NCBI GenBank assembly: GCA_910575475.1
Contig: CAJTGD010000006.1
Location: 1 to 64,000 of the forward strand
Length of the DNA: 64,000 nt
Direction of reading: 5' to 3'
From: Lachnospiraceae bacterium
GTDB taxonomy: Bacteria > Bacillota > Clostridia > Lachnospirales > Lachnospiraceae
In this document: positions 26,098 through 34,967 of the stretch, piece by piece
Layout of the letters: each line of letters starts with the position of its first letter
How positions within the stretch are numbered: the first letter of the stretch is position 1
The notes under the pieces: model-generated
Seen by the model: only the letters and a program-made list of their open reading frames with translations
Told to the model about the DNA's origin: nothing
Database searches by the model: none
Position numbers and translations under genes: made by a program

Positions 26098-26212
26098 TAA
26101 CTGTACGGATGGATGATCTAAAGATTATCCAACCTGCGCATCCATTCGCAAAATCCGTGCTATCGCACTTTTGCGTCTGCTGATGCAGCCGCATTTTGCT
26201 CGTTTATGCGTA
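26098..26212 (+). repeat. Dispersed repeat, family 2 (copy 3)
   Basis: CTAACTGTACGG is followed by the hairpin GGATGATC-TAAA-GATTATCC, then AACCTGCGCATCCATTCGCA, CCGTGCTATCGCACTTTTGC and GTCTGCTGATGCAGCCGCA. It matches copy 2 throughout with scattered differences, including paired changes in the hairpin. Confidence 0.8.
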
Positions 26213-26577
26213 ATATGACAGGCTTCTTAAAAAGAGCAGAGATAGATTAAAAATACATACGGCTGGAATCTATAATCATAGAAAAATGCTTGCTTGTATG
26301 ATAAGATAATAGTCTATGGGATCTGGAGTTCGAATCCCTGATCTCTATAATACTGGATGAATCGGTGTTTGCTAAGGAAGTGAGGAAAATATGAATTATA
26401 GGGAATTTAAGCGGTAACTACCATGGGACAACATTTCCGGGAGGACATGTGGAGAGGGATGAGACATTCACAGAGGATGGTTGTTGGAAAAAGAGACTGC
26501 TATAAAGACAATATGAAAAAAATAGTGATACTTGCGACGAAGCATGAAAGTGTAGAATAGTAAGGGGGATTTTTGTA
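26213..26577. other. Non-coding stretch before the ACT-domain gene
   Basis: No gene is supported here. There is a GGAGTTCGAATCCCTGATC stretch (26325-26345) that resembles a tRNA T-arm, with no cloverleaf around it, and a nine-codon start (MNYREFKR) with GTGAGGA before it. Both look like debris. Confidence 0.5.
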
Positions 26578-26943
26578 ATGAGAATTAAGAGGATGGATTA
26601 TGATTTCTCAGTATGCAAGGTCAGAGATTATTCGATGGTTGATCTTAACAGCGAGTTCTGTTTTATCGGGAAAACCGATGAAGAGAACTCTCTGGTCTGT
26701 CTGACAGATTGTGCACCGGAAAATGTGATCGAGCGGGAAGACGGCTGGAAGGCATTCAGAATCGATGGAACTTTAGATTTCTCATTAATTGGAATACTTT
26801 CTGCAATATCGTCATTGCTGGCAGAAATAGAGATCGGGATTTTTGCAATCTCAACGTATAATACAGATTATATTCTGACAAAAAAAGAAGATTATTCCAG
26901 AGCATTAGAAACATTGTGTTCTGCTGGCTATGATGTGGCTTAA
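26578..26943 (+). CDS. ACT domain protein
   Basis: This 121-residue protein has two ACT-like halves: an N-terminal beta hairpin region (DYSMVDLNSEFCFIGKTDEE) and a C-terminal segment (GILSAISSLLAEIEIGIFAI, then STYNTDYILTKKEDYSRALE) typical of small CASTOR-like ACT proteins. These usually bind amino acids or act as allosteric sensors. AAGGGGG precedes the start. It stands alone, and no enzyme it might regulate is adjacent. Confidence 0.8.
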   Translation: MRIKRMDYDFSVCKVRDYSMVDLNSEFCFIGKTDEENSLVCLTDCAPENVIEREDGWKAFRIDGTLDFSLIGILSAISSLLAEIEIGIFAISTYNTDYILTKKEDYSRALETLCSAGYDVA

Positions 26944-27109
26944 ATGTAATAATGAAGGTTATTGTATATGGAAGCTTAAGCCGTGCAGATAGGCAGGAGA
27001 TGTCAGCACAGGCTGTCAAAAGTTATATACTCTTATATTGTATGAAAAGAGCGGCAGGGAATTTCATAAATTTCCAAAAGATTATCTTGACTGGAGCCGT
27101 TCTTTTTTG

Positions 27110-27161
27110 TTGACAAGCACACACTACTGTGGTAGTATAAAAGAAAAACTATTACAGTAGT
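27110..27161 (+). promoter_or_regulatory. BlaI-type promoter with two operators
   Basis: TTGACA (27110-27115), a 17-bp spacer and TAGTAT (27133-27138) form a strong promoter. ACTACTGTGGTAGT (27123-27136) is a perfect palindrome overlying the spacer and -10. ACTATTACAGTAGT (27148-27161) is a near copy 25 bp downstream. Both fit BlaI/MecI dimer sites, so the gene pair should be autorepressed. Confidence 0.8.
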
Positions 27162-27179
27162 GTGAAAGGAGCCGCGGAT

Positions 27180-27539
27180 ATGACTGTAAAATTATTTGAT
27201 TCGGAATTGAAGGTAATGGACGTGCTGTGGCGGGAGGGAGATTCCACAGCCAAGCATATTTCCGATGTATTAAAGGAAGAAGTCGGCTGGAATATGAACA
27301 CCACCTACACGCTGATCAAGCGCTGCATCAAGAAAAGCGCGATCCGGCGTTCGGAGCCGAATTTTATGTGCCATGCGCTGATCCCAAAGGAGGAGGTGCA
27401 GGAGGCGGAGACCAATGAGCTGATCAACAAGATTTATGACGGCTCGGCGGATAAGCTGTTTGCGGCCCTGCTGGGAAGGAAGAAGCTCTCCCCCGAGCAG
27501 ATCGCGCAGCTGAAACAGATCGTAGGCGAACTGGAGTGA
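27180..27539 (+). CDS. BlaI/MecI/CopY family repressor
   Basis: This 119-residue winged-helix repressor starts at the ATG at 27180, behind AAAGGAG. It has LKVMDVLWREGDSTAKHISD and WNMNTTYTLIKRCIKKSAIR, the family recognition-helix region, then a C-terminal dimer and cleavage part. It is followed 10 bp later by a BlaR1-type sensor-protease, which in known systems triggers loss of the repressor when a beta-lactam or other ligand binds. The twin palindromes upstream are its likely operators. Confidence 0.92.
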   Translation: MTVKLFDSELKVMDVLWREGDSTAKHISDVLKEEVGWNMNTTYTLIKRCIKKSAIRRSEPNFMCHALIPKEEVQEAETNELINKIYDGSADKLFAALLGRKKLSPEQIAQLKQIVGELE

Positions 27540-27549
27540 GGTGAGAGAT

Positions 27550-30500
27550 ATGAGTCTGATGGCAATGAGTATATCCGGCGCGGTATTGATCCTGGTGATC
27601 CTGGCAGTGCGGGCAGGCTTGAAGGGCCGGCTGCCGAAAAGAACATTTGCGGTGCTGTGGACGGTCGCCCTGATCCGTCTGCTGATCCCATTTTCCGTGC
27701 CTTCTTCGTGGAGCGCATACACCCTGCTTCAAAACGCGGTTCCTGAAACGGAGCAGGTACGCTATTTTATAGATATGATCGCAGGAAATCCGTCCGGCGG
27801 AGCGGCACGTTTTGGCAGCACATCTTGGCTGTACGGTACAGATACAGCCGGAGGTGCCGGGGACCTGCCGGGCCGGGAGGATGGATTCGGGGAGGGAACC
27901 GGAATGCAGTCCGGATCGGGAAGCGGAGCGCAGATGGATCCTGCCTGGAAACCGCAGTCAAGATCCGGTGCAGGAAGCGGAGCACAGATGAACGCTGCTC
28001 AGGATCCGCAGTCAAAGTCCGGGGAGCAATCACAGCCGGATTCCGCATCTGGCATACAGTCAGGAGGGCAGCAGGCTTCCTCCATAGCTTCGGATTCCGT
28101 ATCAGAGGAAAAACTATCGTTTGCGGAACGTTTCGCAGATCTGCTTCCCATTTTAAGGGGAATCTGGGCAGCAGGCTTCCTGCTCTGCACGATCGCCTTT
28201 GCATGGATTTACTTCCGGTGCTGCCGGGAATTTCAGATGTCGCTGCCCATGGAGGACTGCTTCCTGGAAAACTGGCAGCGCACACATCCTTTGCGGAGAA
28301 GACTGTCCATCCGCCAGTCGGACCAGATCCTGTCCCCATTGTCATACGGATTCTGGCGCCCGGTCATTTTACTGCCAAAATCCACAAAATGCGGGGACAG
28401 ATTTCAACTCCGATATGTTCTGGAGCACGAATATGTGCATATCCGGTATTTTGATGCGGCGGTGAAGCTGCTGATGGCGGCGGCTCTGTGCATACACTGG
28501 TTTAACCCCTGTGTGTATCTGATGTACATTTTCTTCAACCGGGATCTGGAGCTGGCCTGCGACGAAGCGGTGGTGCGCCGATTCGGTGAAGAGGAAAAGT
28601 CCGCATACGCCATGGCGCTGATCGAGATGGAAGAGGAGAAGAGCGGCCTGCTCCCGCTTGGCAATAGTTTCAGTAAAAATGCGATCGAGGAAAGGATTGG
28701 TGCGATCATGAAAATAAAGAAGATCTCCCCGCTGGTCCACGGGCTGTCGGCGGCTCTGGTGTGCGGCATTACCCTGCTGTTCGCTACATCCTGCGGATCA
28801 TATGGGGAAGCGGAACAGACTATGGAAGCCGGCCCCCGGACAGAGGCCGTGGATGCGGAGGAAGCAAAGACAAACAGCATCGTGGAAACAAAATCACTGT
28901 CCGCTGCGCTGAAGGAGTCAGGACAGTACAGTCCGACCCTGCGGTCTCAGGAGGCTTCTGCGGCGGATGTAAGCATAGCCGGATACAGCAAAAAAGAACT
29001 TGAAGATCAGATTGCGGCTATAGACCAGGTCATTGAGGAAAAAGAAAAGACACTTGAACAGGTTGAAGAGATGTATCTGGCTATTCAGGGCGACAAACTG
29101 TATCTGGATTCACTCACAGAGCGTAATCAGGAAATCCAGGACAGGGTAGAAAACGCAGGGAAGTACACAGACAAGGATCAGCTGATCCAGGAGAGGGAGC
29201 AGAATGTGGCCAGGATCCAGGAAACTGAGGAAATATTTTTTGAGGAACACTATGGGAGATACGGGATCCGCTTTGATCTATCGGAAGGCAGGCTCTACAA
29301 AGGCAGGACCCCGGTACGTTTCTTCATAGACGAAAAGGAAGGGGGAGTCCTGTGGGCTGACAATGAAGGTGAATCTGTCGTCCGGGCCGTCTACAGCGAG
29401 GAAGGAAAGCTGACCGGAGTATCTGTGAAAAAGGCAGAGGACAGCCGGATCGGAGTGCATATTGCGGAAGACCCGGAAAAAACAGAAGCGGAAACGAGGG
29501 AAAAGGCTGCGGAAGCCGTTGAAAAGGAAGTAGAAAAGAAGGCCGCAGAGGCGGCTAAAAAGGAAGTGGAAAAGAAAGCATCTGCAGAAGCGGCTGAAAA
29601 GGCATCAGAAAAAGCAGCAGAAGCGGCTGAAAAGGAAGCAGAAAGAGTAGCAGAAGCGACTGAAAACGAAGCAGAAAAAGCGACTGAAAAGGAAGCAGGA
29701 GAAGCAGGCGCATCAAAATCCGCCGCCGGCGGAAGCAAGGAGAACAGCGCTGAGATCGCCGCCGGAAGCGGTACGGAATACACCACAGACAATCCATACC
29801 ACAGCGTCGCTTATATGATCTCTATCGGTGAGGAATTTGAGGAATACGAAAAATTCGGCCTGTCCTATGACAAAAAATCGGATTTTCTGATGTATAAGGA
29901 CCAGACCGTAGGATACTTTAAAGACGAGACAAAACCAGGCGTATACACCAGGCTGGTAGAGGGATCCGGGGATCTGGGAATCACCGTGAACCGGGACAAA
30001 TCCGGAAAGATCACGGACTTTTCCGTATTCCCGTTCAATGAAAGCAGCCTGCCGGATTCCTCTGTAAGCGAGGACGCCGCGGTAAAAGAAGGCTCCGGTA
30101 TCATCAGGTGGGATGATTCCGGGGATATCGTCAGCATTGTCTCATTTCCCGCCAAGGAGCGGGGCAGCCTGGAAGCCTATGCCGCGGAGCAGGGAAATGC
30201 GGATGAAGCCGAAGCCGCGTCAGGCACAGCGGTCTCTTCTGAGGACGGCTCGAAAACCGGAGCCGTGTCAGGCAAAACCGCATATTCCGAGGGGAACCCA
30301 AATGCCGAAAAGACCAGCCTGCCTAAGGAGTATGAAAAGCTCGGCGTAAAGATTTCCAACGAGAAAAATAGCGAGTGGACGTATCAAGGCAAAGGAGTCG
30401 CCGTCATTTACGATAAGGACCACTGGGTCTACGCCAACGACACGATCCCGGAAAAGAAAGCCGTGTATCTGGAAGTCGTGCGGGATAAAAAAGACCGTGT

Positions 30501-30558
30501 GACCGAACTAAGGGAGATCACGAAGAAGGAAATGCAGAAATTGTTTGATGAGGAATAA
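27550..30558 (+). CDS. M56 (BlaR1-type) sensor metallopeptidase with a large repeated C-terminal region
   Basis: The 1002-residue protein starts at ATG 27550 (GAGGTGAG upstream). N-terminal membrane helices and a Ser/Gln/Gly-rich insert (about 100-185) precede the peptidase core LEHEYVHIRYFD and NRDLELACDEAVVRRFG (about 295-350). A last helix ends at ATSCGS near 415. Instead of a penicillin-binding sensor it has a coiled coil (about 478-560) and three copies of a ~65-residue domain (about 567, 766 and 927) of the type YGIRFDLSEGRLYKGRTPV, with an Ala/Glu/Lys-rich helix between the first two. Signal unknown. Confidence 0.88.
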   Translation: MSLMAMSISGAVLILVILAVRAGLKGRLPKRTFAVLWTVALIRLLIPFSVPSSWSAYTLLQNAVPETEQVRYFIDMIAGNPSGGAARFGSTSWLYGTDTAGGAGDLPGREDGFGEGTGMQSGSGSGAQMDPAWKPQSRSGAGSGAQMNAAQDPQSKSGEQSQPDSASGIQSGGQQASSIASDSVSEEKLSFAERFADLLPILRGIWAAGFLLCTIAFAWIYFRCCREFQMSLPMEDCFLENWQRTHPLRRRLSIRQSDQILSPLSYGFWRPVILLPKSTKCGDRFQLRYVLEHEYVHIRYFDAAVKLLMAAALCIHWFNPCVYLMYIFFNRDLELACDEAVVRRFGEEEKSAYAMALIEMEEEKSGLLPLGNSFSKNAIEERIGAIMKIKKISPLVHGLSAALVCGITLLFATSCGSYGEAEQTMEAGPRTEAVDAEEAKTNSIVETKSLSAALKESGQYSPTLRSQEASAADVSIAGYSKKELEDQIAAIDQVIEEKEKTLEQVEEMYLAIQGDKLYLDSLTERNQEIQDRVENAGKYTDKDQLIQEREQNVARIQETEEIFFEEHYGRYGIRFDLSEGRLYKGRTPVRFFIDEKEGGVLWADNEGESVVRAVYSEEGKLTGVSVKKAEDSRIGVHIAEDPEKTEAETREKAAEAVEKEVEKKAAEAAKKEVEKKASAEAAEKASEKAAEAAEKEAERVAEATENEAEKATEKEAGEAGASKSAAGGSKENSAEIAAGSGTEYTTDNPYHSVAYMISIGEEFEEYEKFGLSYDKKSDFLMYKDQTVGYFKDETKPGVYTRLVEGSGDLGITVNRDKSGKITDFSVFPFNESSLPDSSVSEDAAVKEGSGIIRWDDSGDIVSIVSFPAKERGSLEAYAAEQGNADEAEAASGTAVSSEDGSKTGAVSGKTAYSEGNPNAEKTSLPKEYEKLGVKISNEKNSEWTYQGKGVAVIYDKDHWVYANDTIPEKKAVYLEVVRDKKDRVTELREITKKEMQKLFDEE

Positions 30559-30566
30559 GGTCCGCC

Positions 30567-31892
30567 ATGTTCACAGCAAAAAAGATGTTCTTAAACATGA
30601 TAAGGAACCGGGGAAGAAGCGCGATTCTTGCAGTCTTTTCCTTTCTGACTGTATTTTTCGTGGGAATCTATTTTGGAAATCTGGAACAGAATGAAGGTCT
30701 GCTGTCCGCGCTCGGGGAAAAGATCCCTGTGTCCGCCTCCATTGCCAATTCCACCGGGGACCGGCTGACAGGGCTTGACATTACAGAAAAACGTCTGGAA
30801 TTATTTCTGGAGCTGGGGCTGGAGGATTACACGGTCACTGCGGAGAGTTATGGAAATATTGGATTCGGCCCGGAAAATACGGAACAAAGAGCCAGCATCC
30901 ATTTGACAGGAACCAATACGGCGGCGTCCATGGATGCCTGGAAGCCGGAATTTTCCCTGGAACGGGCGCAGGTGGAGGAAATCCTTTCGGAGGAGGCAGG
31001 TCAGGGGCCGCTGTTGGAGCGTGGAACTGCCCCGCAGAATCTGTCCAACACAGCAGAGGAGAGTACATCCGGCCGGGATGTGAAACGTACCGGGCGGTGC
31101 CTGCTGAATGAAAGCTACATTCAAGAGAGGGGGCTTTCCTGGCAGGTGGGGGATGTGATCGATATCAATCTATATCGTGCCCTGTACGATGAATTTGACG
31201 GAGTCGCCGGATTCGTGGAGATCACATCCGCAGAGCTGGAGATTGCCGGCTTTTATCAGACTGCGCCGGAGAGCGCGCTGGAAGCGGCGGATTTGGTGTG
31301 CCCCCTGTCCTGGCTGGCCGAACAACACCGTCAGGCAGGCTCCGAGCTGCTTTATTCATCGGCAAAAGGAACCGTAGCGGATCCTCTGGCGCTCAATGAC
31401 CTGAAAATCAAAGCAGAAAAAGCAAAATTTCCACAGACGAATTTGCAGTCCATAGGAGGCCGTCCGGGAAATGCGCTGGTGATCGACGACCGATTTTTTA
31501 TACAGACAGCTTCTCAGCTGAAAAGCAGCATCCATCTGCTGAAACTGTTCATGGCGCCGCTGCTCGTGCTGGTCATAGGAATCTCGGCCATGGTCTCTTT
31601 TTTCGCCATGTGTCACCGGAAGCAGGAAATCTACCTGGAGCGCTGCATGGGCAGGAAGAAGTCGCAGATCGTGGCGGAGCTGGTTGGCGAAAATACGGTG
31701 CTGTCCCTTCTGGGCGGCGCGGCGGCTCTGCTGTTCATACCATCGTATACAGAAATGCTTCCGGTGACAGGATTTCTGCATGGCGGGGACTACAGGATAT
31801 TCATTTTGGCGGCATTTCTGGGAATCCGGATCGTGACAACGCTGGCGCCGGCAATCTGGATCAGCCGGGAAAATCCGATGAAAATCTTCTAG
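30567..31892 (+). CDS. FtsX-like ABC transporter permease (1)
   Basis: This 441-residue protein has one N-terminal membrane helix (AILAVFSFLTVFFVGIYFG), a ~270-residue extracellular domain and three C-terminal helices, the MacB/FtsX layout. A conserved cytoplasmic stretch, ERCMGRKKSQIVAELVGE, lies between them. It starts 9 bp after the sensor gene and so is probably under BlaI control. The palindromic repeat 31891-31973 separates it from its ATPase gene. It likely pairs with the permease at 32756. Confidence 0.85.
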   Translation: MFTAKKMFLNMIRNRGRSAILAVFSFLTVFFVGIYFGNLEQNEGLLSALGEKIPVSASIANSTGDRLTGLDITEKRLELFLELGLEDYTVTAESYGNIGFGPENTEQRASIHLTGTNTAASMDAWKPEFSLERAQVEEILSEEAGQGPLLERGTAPQNLSNTAEESTSGRDVKRTGRCLLNESYIQERGLSWQVGDVIDINLYRALYDEFDGVAGFVEITSAELEIAGFYQTAPESALEAADLVCPLSWLAEQHRQAGSELLYSSAKGTVADPLALNDLKIKAEKAKFPQTNLQSIGGRPGNALVIDDRFFIQTASQLKSSIHLLKLFMAPLLVLVIGISAMVSFFAMCHRKQEIYLERCMGRKKSQIVAELVGENTVLSLLGGAAALLFIPSYTEMLPVTGFLHGGDYRIFILAAFLGIRIVTTLAPAIWISRENPMKIF

Positions 31893-31973
31893 CTGTGCGG
31901 TTGTGATTCGACAGGTCATTTTCATGCAATTTATTGCAATGAAAATGACCTGTCGAATCAGCAACCGTACAGT
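31891..31973. repeat. Palindromic repeat, family 1 (copy B)
   Basis: A near-perfect hairpin has the arm GATTCGACAGGTCATTTTCA, the centre TGCAATTTATTGCA and the matching arm TGAAAATGACCTGTCGAATC, with outer AGCTGTGCGGTTG and CAACCGTACAGT. The inner arms differ completely from copies A and C yet remain paired. It overlaps the permease stop codon. Confidence 0.85.
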
Positions 31974-31999
31974 TCGAAAACTTTTAAAAGTGAGGAAAA

Positions 32000-32698
32000 A
32001 TGATGAGCGACATTTTAAAAGCAGATCATGTAAGCTACACATATCAGGGAAAATATCAGAAAGTCCATGCGCTGCGGGACGTCAGCTGTACATTTGCCCC
32101 CGGAAGATTTTACGCGGTGACCGGCCGTTCCGGAAGCGGGAAAACCACCCTGCTTTCCCTGCTGGCAGGCCTCGACCGCCCCACTCAGGGGGAGATTTTC
32201 TATGACGGAACGCCTTATGCAGAGCTGGACACCGCAAAGCTCCGGCGGGAAAAGCTGTCCATTGTTTTTCAAAATTTCCAGCTTTTTCCGCTGCTGACCG
32301 TTGAGGAAAATATCACATACCCCATGGAGCTTTCCAGGGTAAAAACCGCAAAGGCACGGGAACGGGCCGTGGAGCTCCTGGAGGCGGTGGGCCTGCCAAA
32401 GGAGCTTCGGAAAAAATATCCCGCCATGCTGAGTGGCGGCGAGCAGCAGCGCGTGGCCATCGCAAGGGCTCTCGCTTCCGCCCCAAGGATAATTCTTGCG
32501 GACGAGCCCACCGGAAATCTGGATTTCGAAAATGGAGAAAACATTATCCGCATTTTAAAAAATCTTGTGGAAAAGGAAAACTACTGTGTGATCCTTGTCA
32601 CCCATGACAGGGGAATCGCGGAGCAGGCGGATGTCGTATATCAGGTACAGGACGGGCAGATCCTCAGCAGTCCCGAATATATAATGAGCGCCAGATAA
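32000..32698 (+). CDS. MacB/LolD-type ABC transporter ATP-binding protein
   Basis: The 232-residue ATPase has Walker [10 protein letters not shown], signature [15 protein letters not shown], Walker [13 protein letters not shown] and H-loop VTHDRG. A second ATG three bases in (32003) is equally possible. The two flanking FtsX-type genes are its partners. Its last codons lie within the family 3 hairpin (32680-32715), meaning that the repeat supplies the C-terminus MSAR. Confidence 0.93.
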   Translation: MMSDILKADHVSYTYQGKYQKVHALRDVSCTFAPGRFYAVTGRSGSGKTTLLSLLAGLDRPTQGEIFYDGTPYAELDTAKLRREKLSIVFQNFQLFPLLTVEENITYPMELSRVKTAKARERAVELLEAVGLPKELRKKYPAMLSGGEQQRVAIARALASAPRIILADEPTGNLDFENGENIIRILKNLVEKENYCVILVTHDRGIAEQADVVYQVQDGQILSSPEYIMSAR

Positions 32699-32715
32699 AT
32701 CTGCCGCTCATTATA
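32680..32715. repeat. Palindromic repeat, family 3 (copy 3)
   Basis: TATAATGAGCG and CGCTCATTATA are perfect inverted arms around CCAGATAAATCTGC, whose middle is itself the palindrome CAGATAAATCTG. It spans the ATPase stop codon and may also act as a terminator. Confidence 0.75.
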
Positions 32716-32755
32716 ATTTGATGCCAACGTATGCAGAAAGGCTGGTGGAGCTCAT

Positions 32756-34924
32756 ATGAAAAACAGTCTGAAACAAATCTTTCGAACACCTGTAAAAACA
32801 GGACTTTTTTGCCTGATATTTCTCTTTGGCACAATGCTTTTTACGGCAGGTCTGAACCTGTGGATCGAGATATCGGAAAAAATAAAGGCGGCCGACGAAA
32901 CCTTCGTCACCATCGGAACGGTGGAGCAAAAAGAGCAGAGTACCGTGATGGAGCAGTGGTGGGATGCCGGCCTGCAGGATTACATTTATCAGGAAACAGA
33001 GACATACGGAGATTTCCTGACAACGGATCTTCTGGAAAAACTGGATATTGATTTTATCATCGCGCCCCGGCAGCGCCCGTATTTCGGCGCATATTCCGAG
33101 GGGCTCCGAACCGGAGGCGAATTGACGGATGAAAGCTTCACCGGCATTTTCCTGGCGGAAATCCGTGTACTGGAGGATGCAGTATCAGAGTTTGCGGCAA
33201 AAGCAGATGCACCGGGGACAGATGTACAGAAGGCAGATGCATCGGGGACAGATGTACGGAAAGCAGATGCATCGGAGACAGATGTGCCGGAGTCGGATGT
33301 GCCGGAGCCGGATGTACCCGGTGCCTGCGTGCCGGATCATCCGATTCCTGTGGAAGCCACCCGTGTGCTCTGGGGATCCGAATCATTTTCAGGAAAAAAG
33401 ATCTACTTCTGTGATCACAGGACAGAGCAGCCGGAACCCATGGAAGCAGAAAAAACATATCTCACATTTCTCAGCATGAATCCGGTCAATGCGGATAAGC
33501 ATAAGGACTTTGAAGGAACGGAATATATGCCGCTGCGGCTTTACGAAAATCAGGCCCGGCTCTGGTATGAAGTGACCGAAGACTTTTACGGGACGGAAGA
33601 AGGCATACGATGGGAGAAAATTGCGGGCATGCTGAAACTATGTTATGAAAGCATGCTTCCGGTAACGCCGGTCAGCGATCTGCAGCTTCTCCGTCCGTTT
33701 CATGACGGTGACGCGGTGCTTGAGGAAGGCCGTGAGATCGATCCGTCAGAATATGAAAGCGGCGCGAAGGTGTGTCTGGTTCCGCAGAAATTTGCGAAGC
33801 AGAATGATCTCCGGACGGGAGACCATTTTCCGCTGCAATTTTATTTCGCGGACTATCAATATCCTCTGTGTCAGGTGGGCCTTGGAAATGGCGGCCTGGA
33901 TATGGAGGCGCTGGATGCCGACGGAAATGTACTGGAGCCCTTTCAGGAGAGTGAATACGAGATCATCGGCATCTACTCGTATCCGGTTGTCCTTACCAGC
34001 GATCCGCATGCGTTCGTGAATAATCAGATCTTCGTCCCGGAAAATTCCATTACAGAGGATTTTCAGAATCATGTGGTGGGACGCGGGCCGATGCAGGCAT
34101 ACAACACCTCCTTCCGTATCAAAAACGGCTCCGCAGAAAAATTTCTGGAGGAATTTTCCAGACTGCCGGAAAGCAGCCTTCTGGAGATCGAATTTGACGA
34201 CGGGGGATACGAAGCCTTTGCCTCCAAAATGAAAAATACCCGGATCGTGGCGGCAGTGCTGTTTTTTGCCGGATTCGCGCTGTTGCTTGCGACGATCGCA
34301 TTTCTCATGTATTTTATGATATGGAAACAGAAAAGGCGCACCGCCGTGGAACGCGCCCTTGGCATGACAAACAGACAGTGCGCCGTGTCTCTGCTGAGCG
34401 GGATCGTGCTGCTGACGGCCGTCTGCGGAACCGCCGGCGCGGCTGTCGGGATGCAGATGGACCGTGCGGTGCAGAAGGCAGCCGTCAGCGGGGAAGAGGA
34501 GTTCAGTACGGCTTATACCAAGGGAATCTTGGAGGAAGAGGGGCGCGCAGGGGAAGGAACGTCTTCGGCGGTGGATGAGGGAGGAAGAATGTCCCTGGCA
34601 GGCGATGAGGATGAGGAAAGAAGAATTTCTACGGTGGGCGAGGATATCGCGAAAAAAGAGAATCTGTCGGACAAGGCGGATGGAAGCGGTATGGAAAAAG
34701 AGAACCCGTCGGATGGAAACAGTACAGAAAAAGAGATCCGGCAGGATCAAAGCGGTACGGAACATGATCTTCTGCAGACTGACAACAGTGAAAATAAGTG
34801 GATAACAGCCTTCCTGATCGCTGTCTGCGAAACGGGGCTGGTATGGCTCCTGGCACTCTTCTGCATAAACAGGAATCTCCGCGCGGCGCCGATCCTGGTT
34901 CTGTCGGCGAAAGAGGAGGAATAG
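32756..34924 (+). CDS. FtsX-like ABC transporter permease (2) with long extracellular domain
   Basis: This 722-residue protein has an N-terminal membrane helix (GLFCLIFLFGTMLFTAG), an extracellular domain of about 460 residues and helices near residues 500-525, 545-560 and 685-705. Two low-complexity inserts stand out: a TDV-rich tandem repeat (about 150-190) and a charged Gly/Glu/Ser stretch (about 590-680) between the last helices. This is longer than usual for the family and resembles peptide-resistance (Bce-like) permeases only in having a big outer domain. It is probably the partner of the genes at 30567 and 32000. Confidence 0.82.
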   Translation: MKNSLKQIFRTPVKTGLFCLIFLFGTMLFTAGLNLWIEISEKIKAADETFVTIGTVEQKEQSTVMEQWWDAGLQDYIYQETETYGDFLTTDLLEKLDIDFIIAPRQRPYFGAYSEGLRTGGELTDESFTGIFLAEIRVLEDAVSEFAAKADAPGTDVQKADASGTDVRKADASETDVPESDVPEPDVPGACVPDHPIPVEATRVLWGSESFSGKKIYFCDHRTEQPEPMEAEKTYLTFLSMNPVNADKHKDFEGTEYMPLRLYENQARLWYEVTEDFYGTEEGIRWEKIAGMLKLCYESMLPVTPVSDLQLLRPFHDGDAVLEEGREIDPSEYESGAKVCLVPQKFAKQNDLRTGDHFPLQFYFADYQYPLCQVGLGNGGLDMEALDADGNVLEPFQESEYEIIGIYSYPVVLTSDPHAFVNNQIFVPENSITEDFQNHVVGRGPMQAYNTSFRIKNGSAEKFLEEFSRLPESSLLEIEFDDGGYEAFASKMKNTRIVAAVLFFAGFALLLATIAFLMYFMIWKQKRRTAVERALGMTNRQCAVSLLSGIVLLTAVCGTAGAAVGMQMDRAVQKAAVSGEEEFSTAYTKGILEEEGRAGEGTSSAVDEGGRMSLAGDEDEERRISTVGEDIAKKENLSDKADGSGMEKENPSDGNSTEKEIRQDQSGTEHDLLQTDNSENKWITAFLIAVCETGLVWLLALFCINRNLRAAPILVLSAKEEE
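33201..33320 (+). repeat. In-gene tandem repeat in permease 2
   Basis: Three 30-bp units starting at 33201, 33231 and 33261 (encoding KADAPGTDVQ, KADASGTDVR and KADASETDVP) are followed by two 15-bp units (ESDVP, EPDVP). Such repeats are likely to vary in copy number between strains without changing frame. Confidence 0.85.
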
Positions 34925-34939
34925 CTTTTTACAGTAAAA

Positions 34940-34967
34940 TACGGCGAAGGTTCACCCCTTCGCCGTA
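34940..34967. terminator. Bidirectional hairpin between permease 2 and the Crp/Fnr gene
   Basis: TACGGCGAAGG and CCTTCGCCGTA pair around a short loop. The right half forms the last codons of the convergent regulator gene, whose stop lies in the loop at 34952-34954. Confidence 0.7.

Noticed and set aside
26325..26345. tRNA T-arm-like GGAGTTCGAATCCCTGATC
   Set aside because: The T-stem pairs poorly, and no anticodon or acceptor arm can be drawn around it. It is at most an attachment-site or tRNA scar.
29391..29797. Minus-strand Ser/Ala/Phe-rich frames
   Set aside because: They are complements of the Ala/Glu/Lys-rich helix of the sensor protein, typical of repetitive coding sequence.
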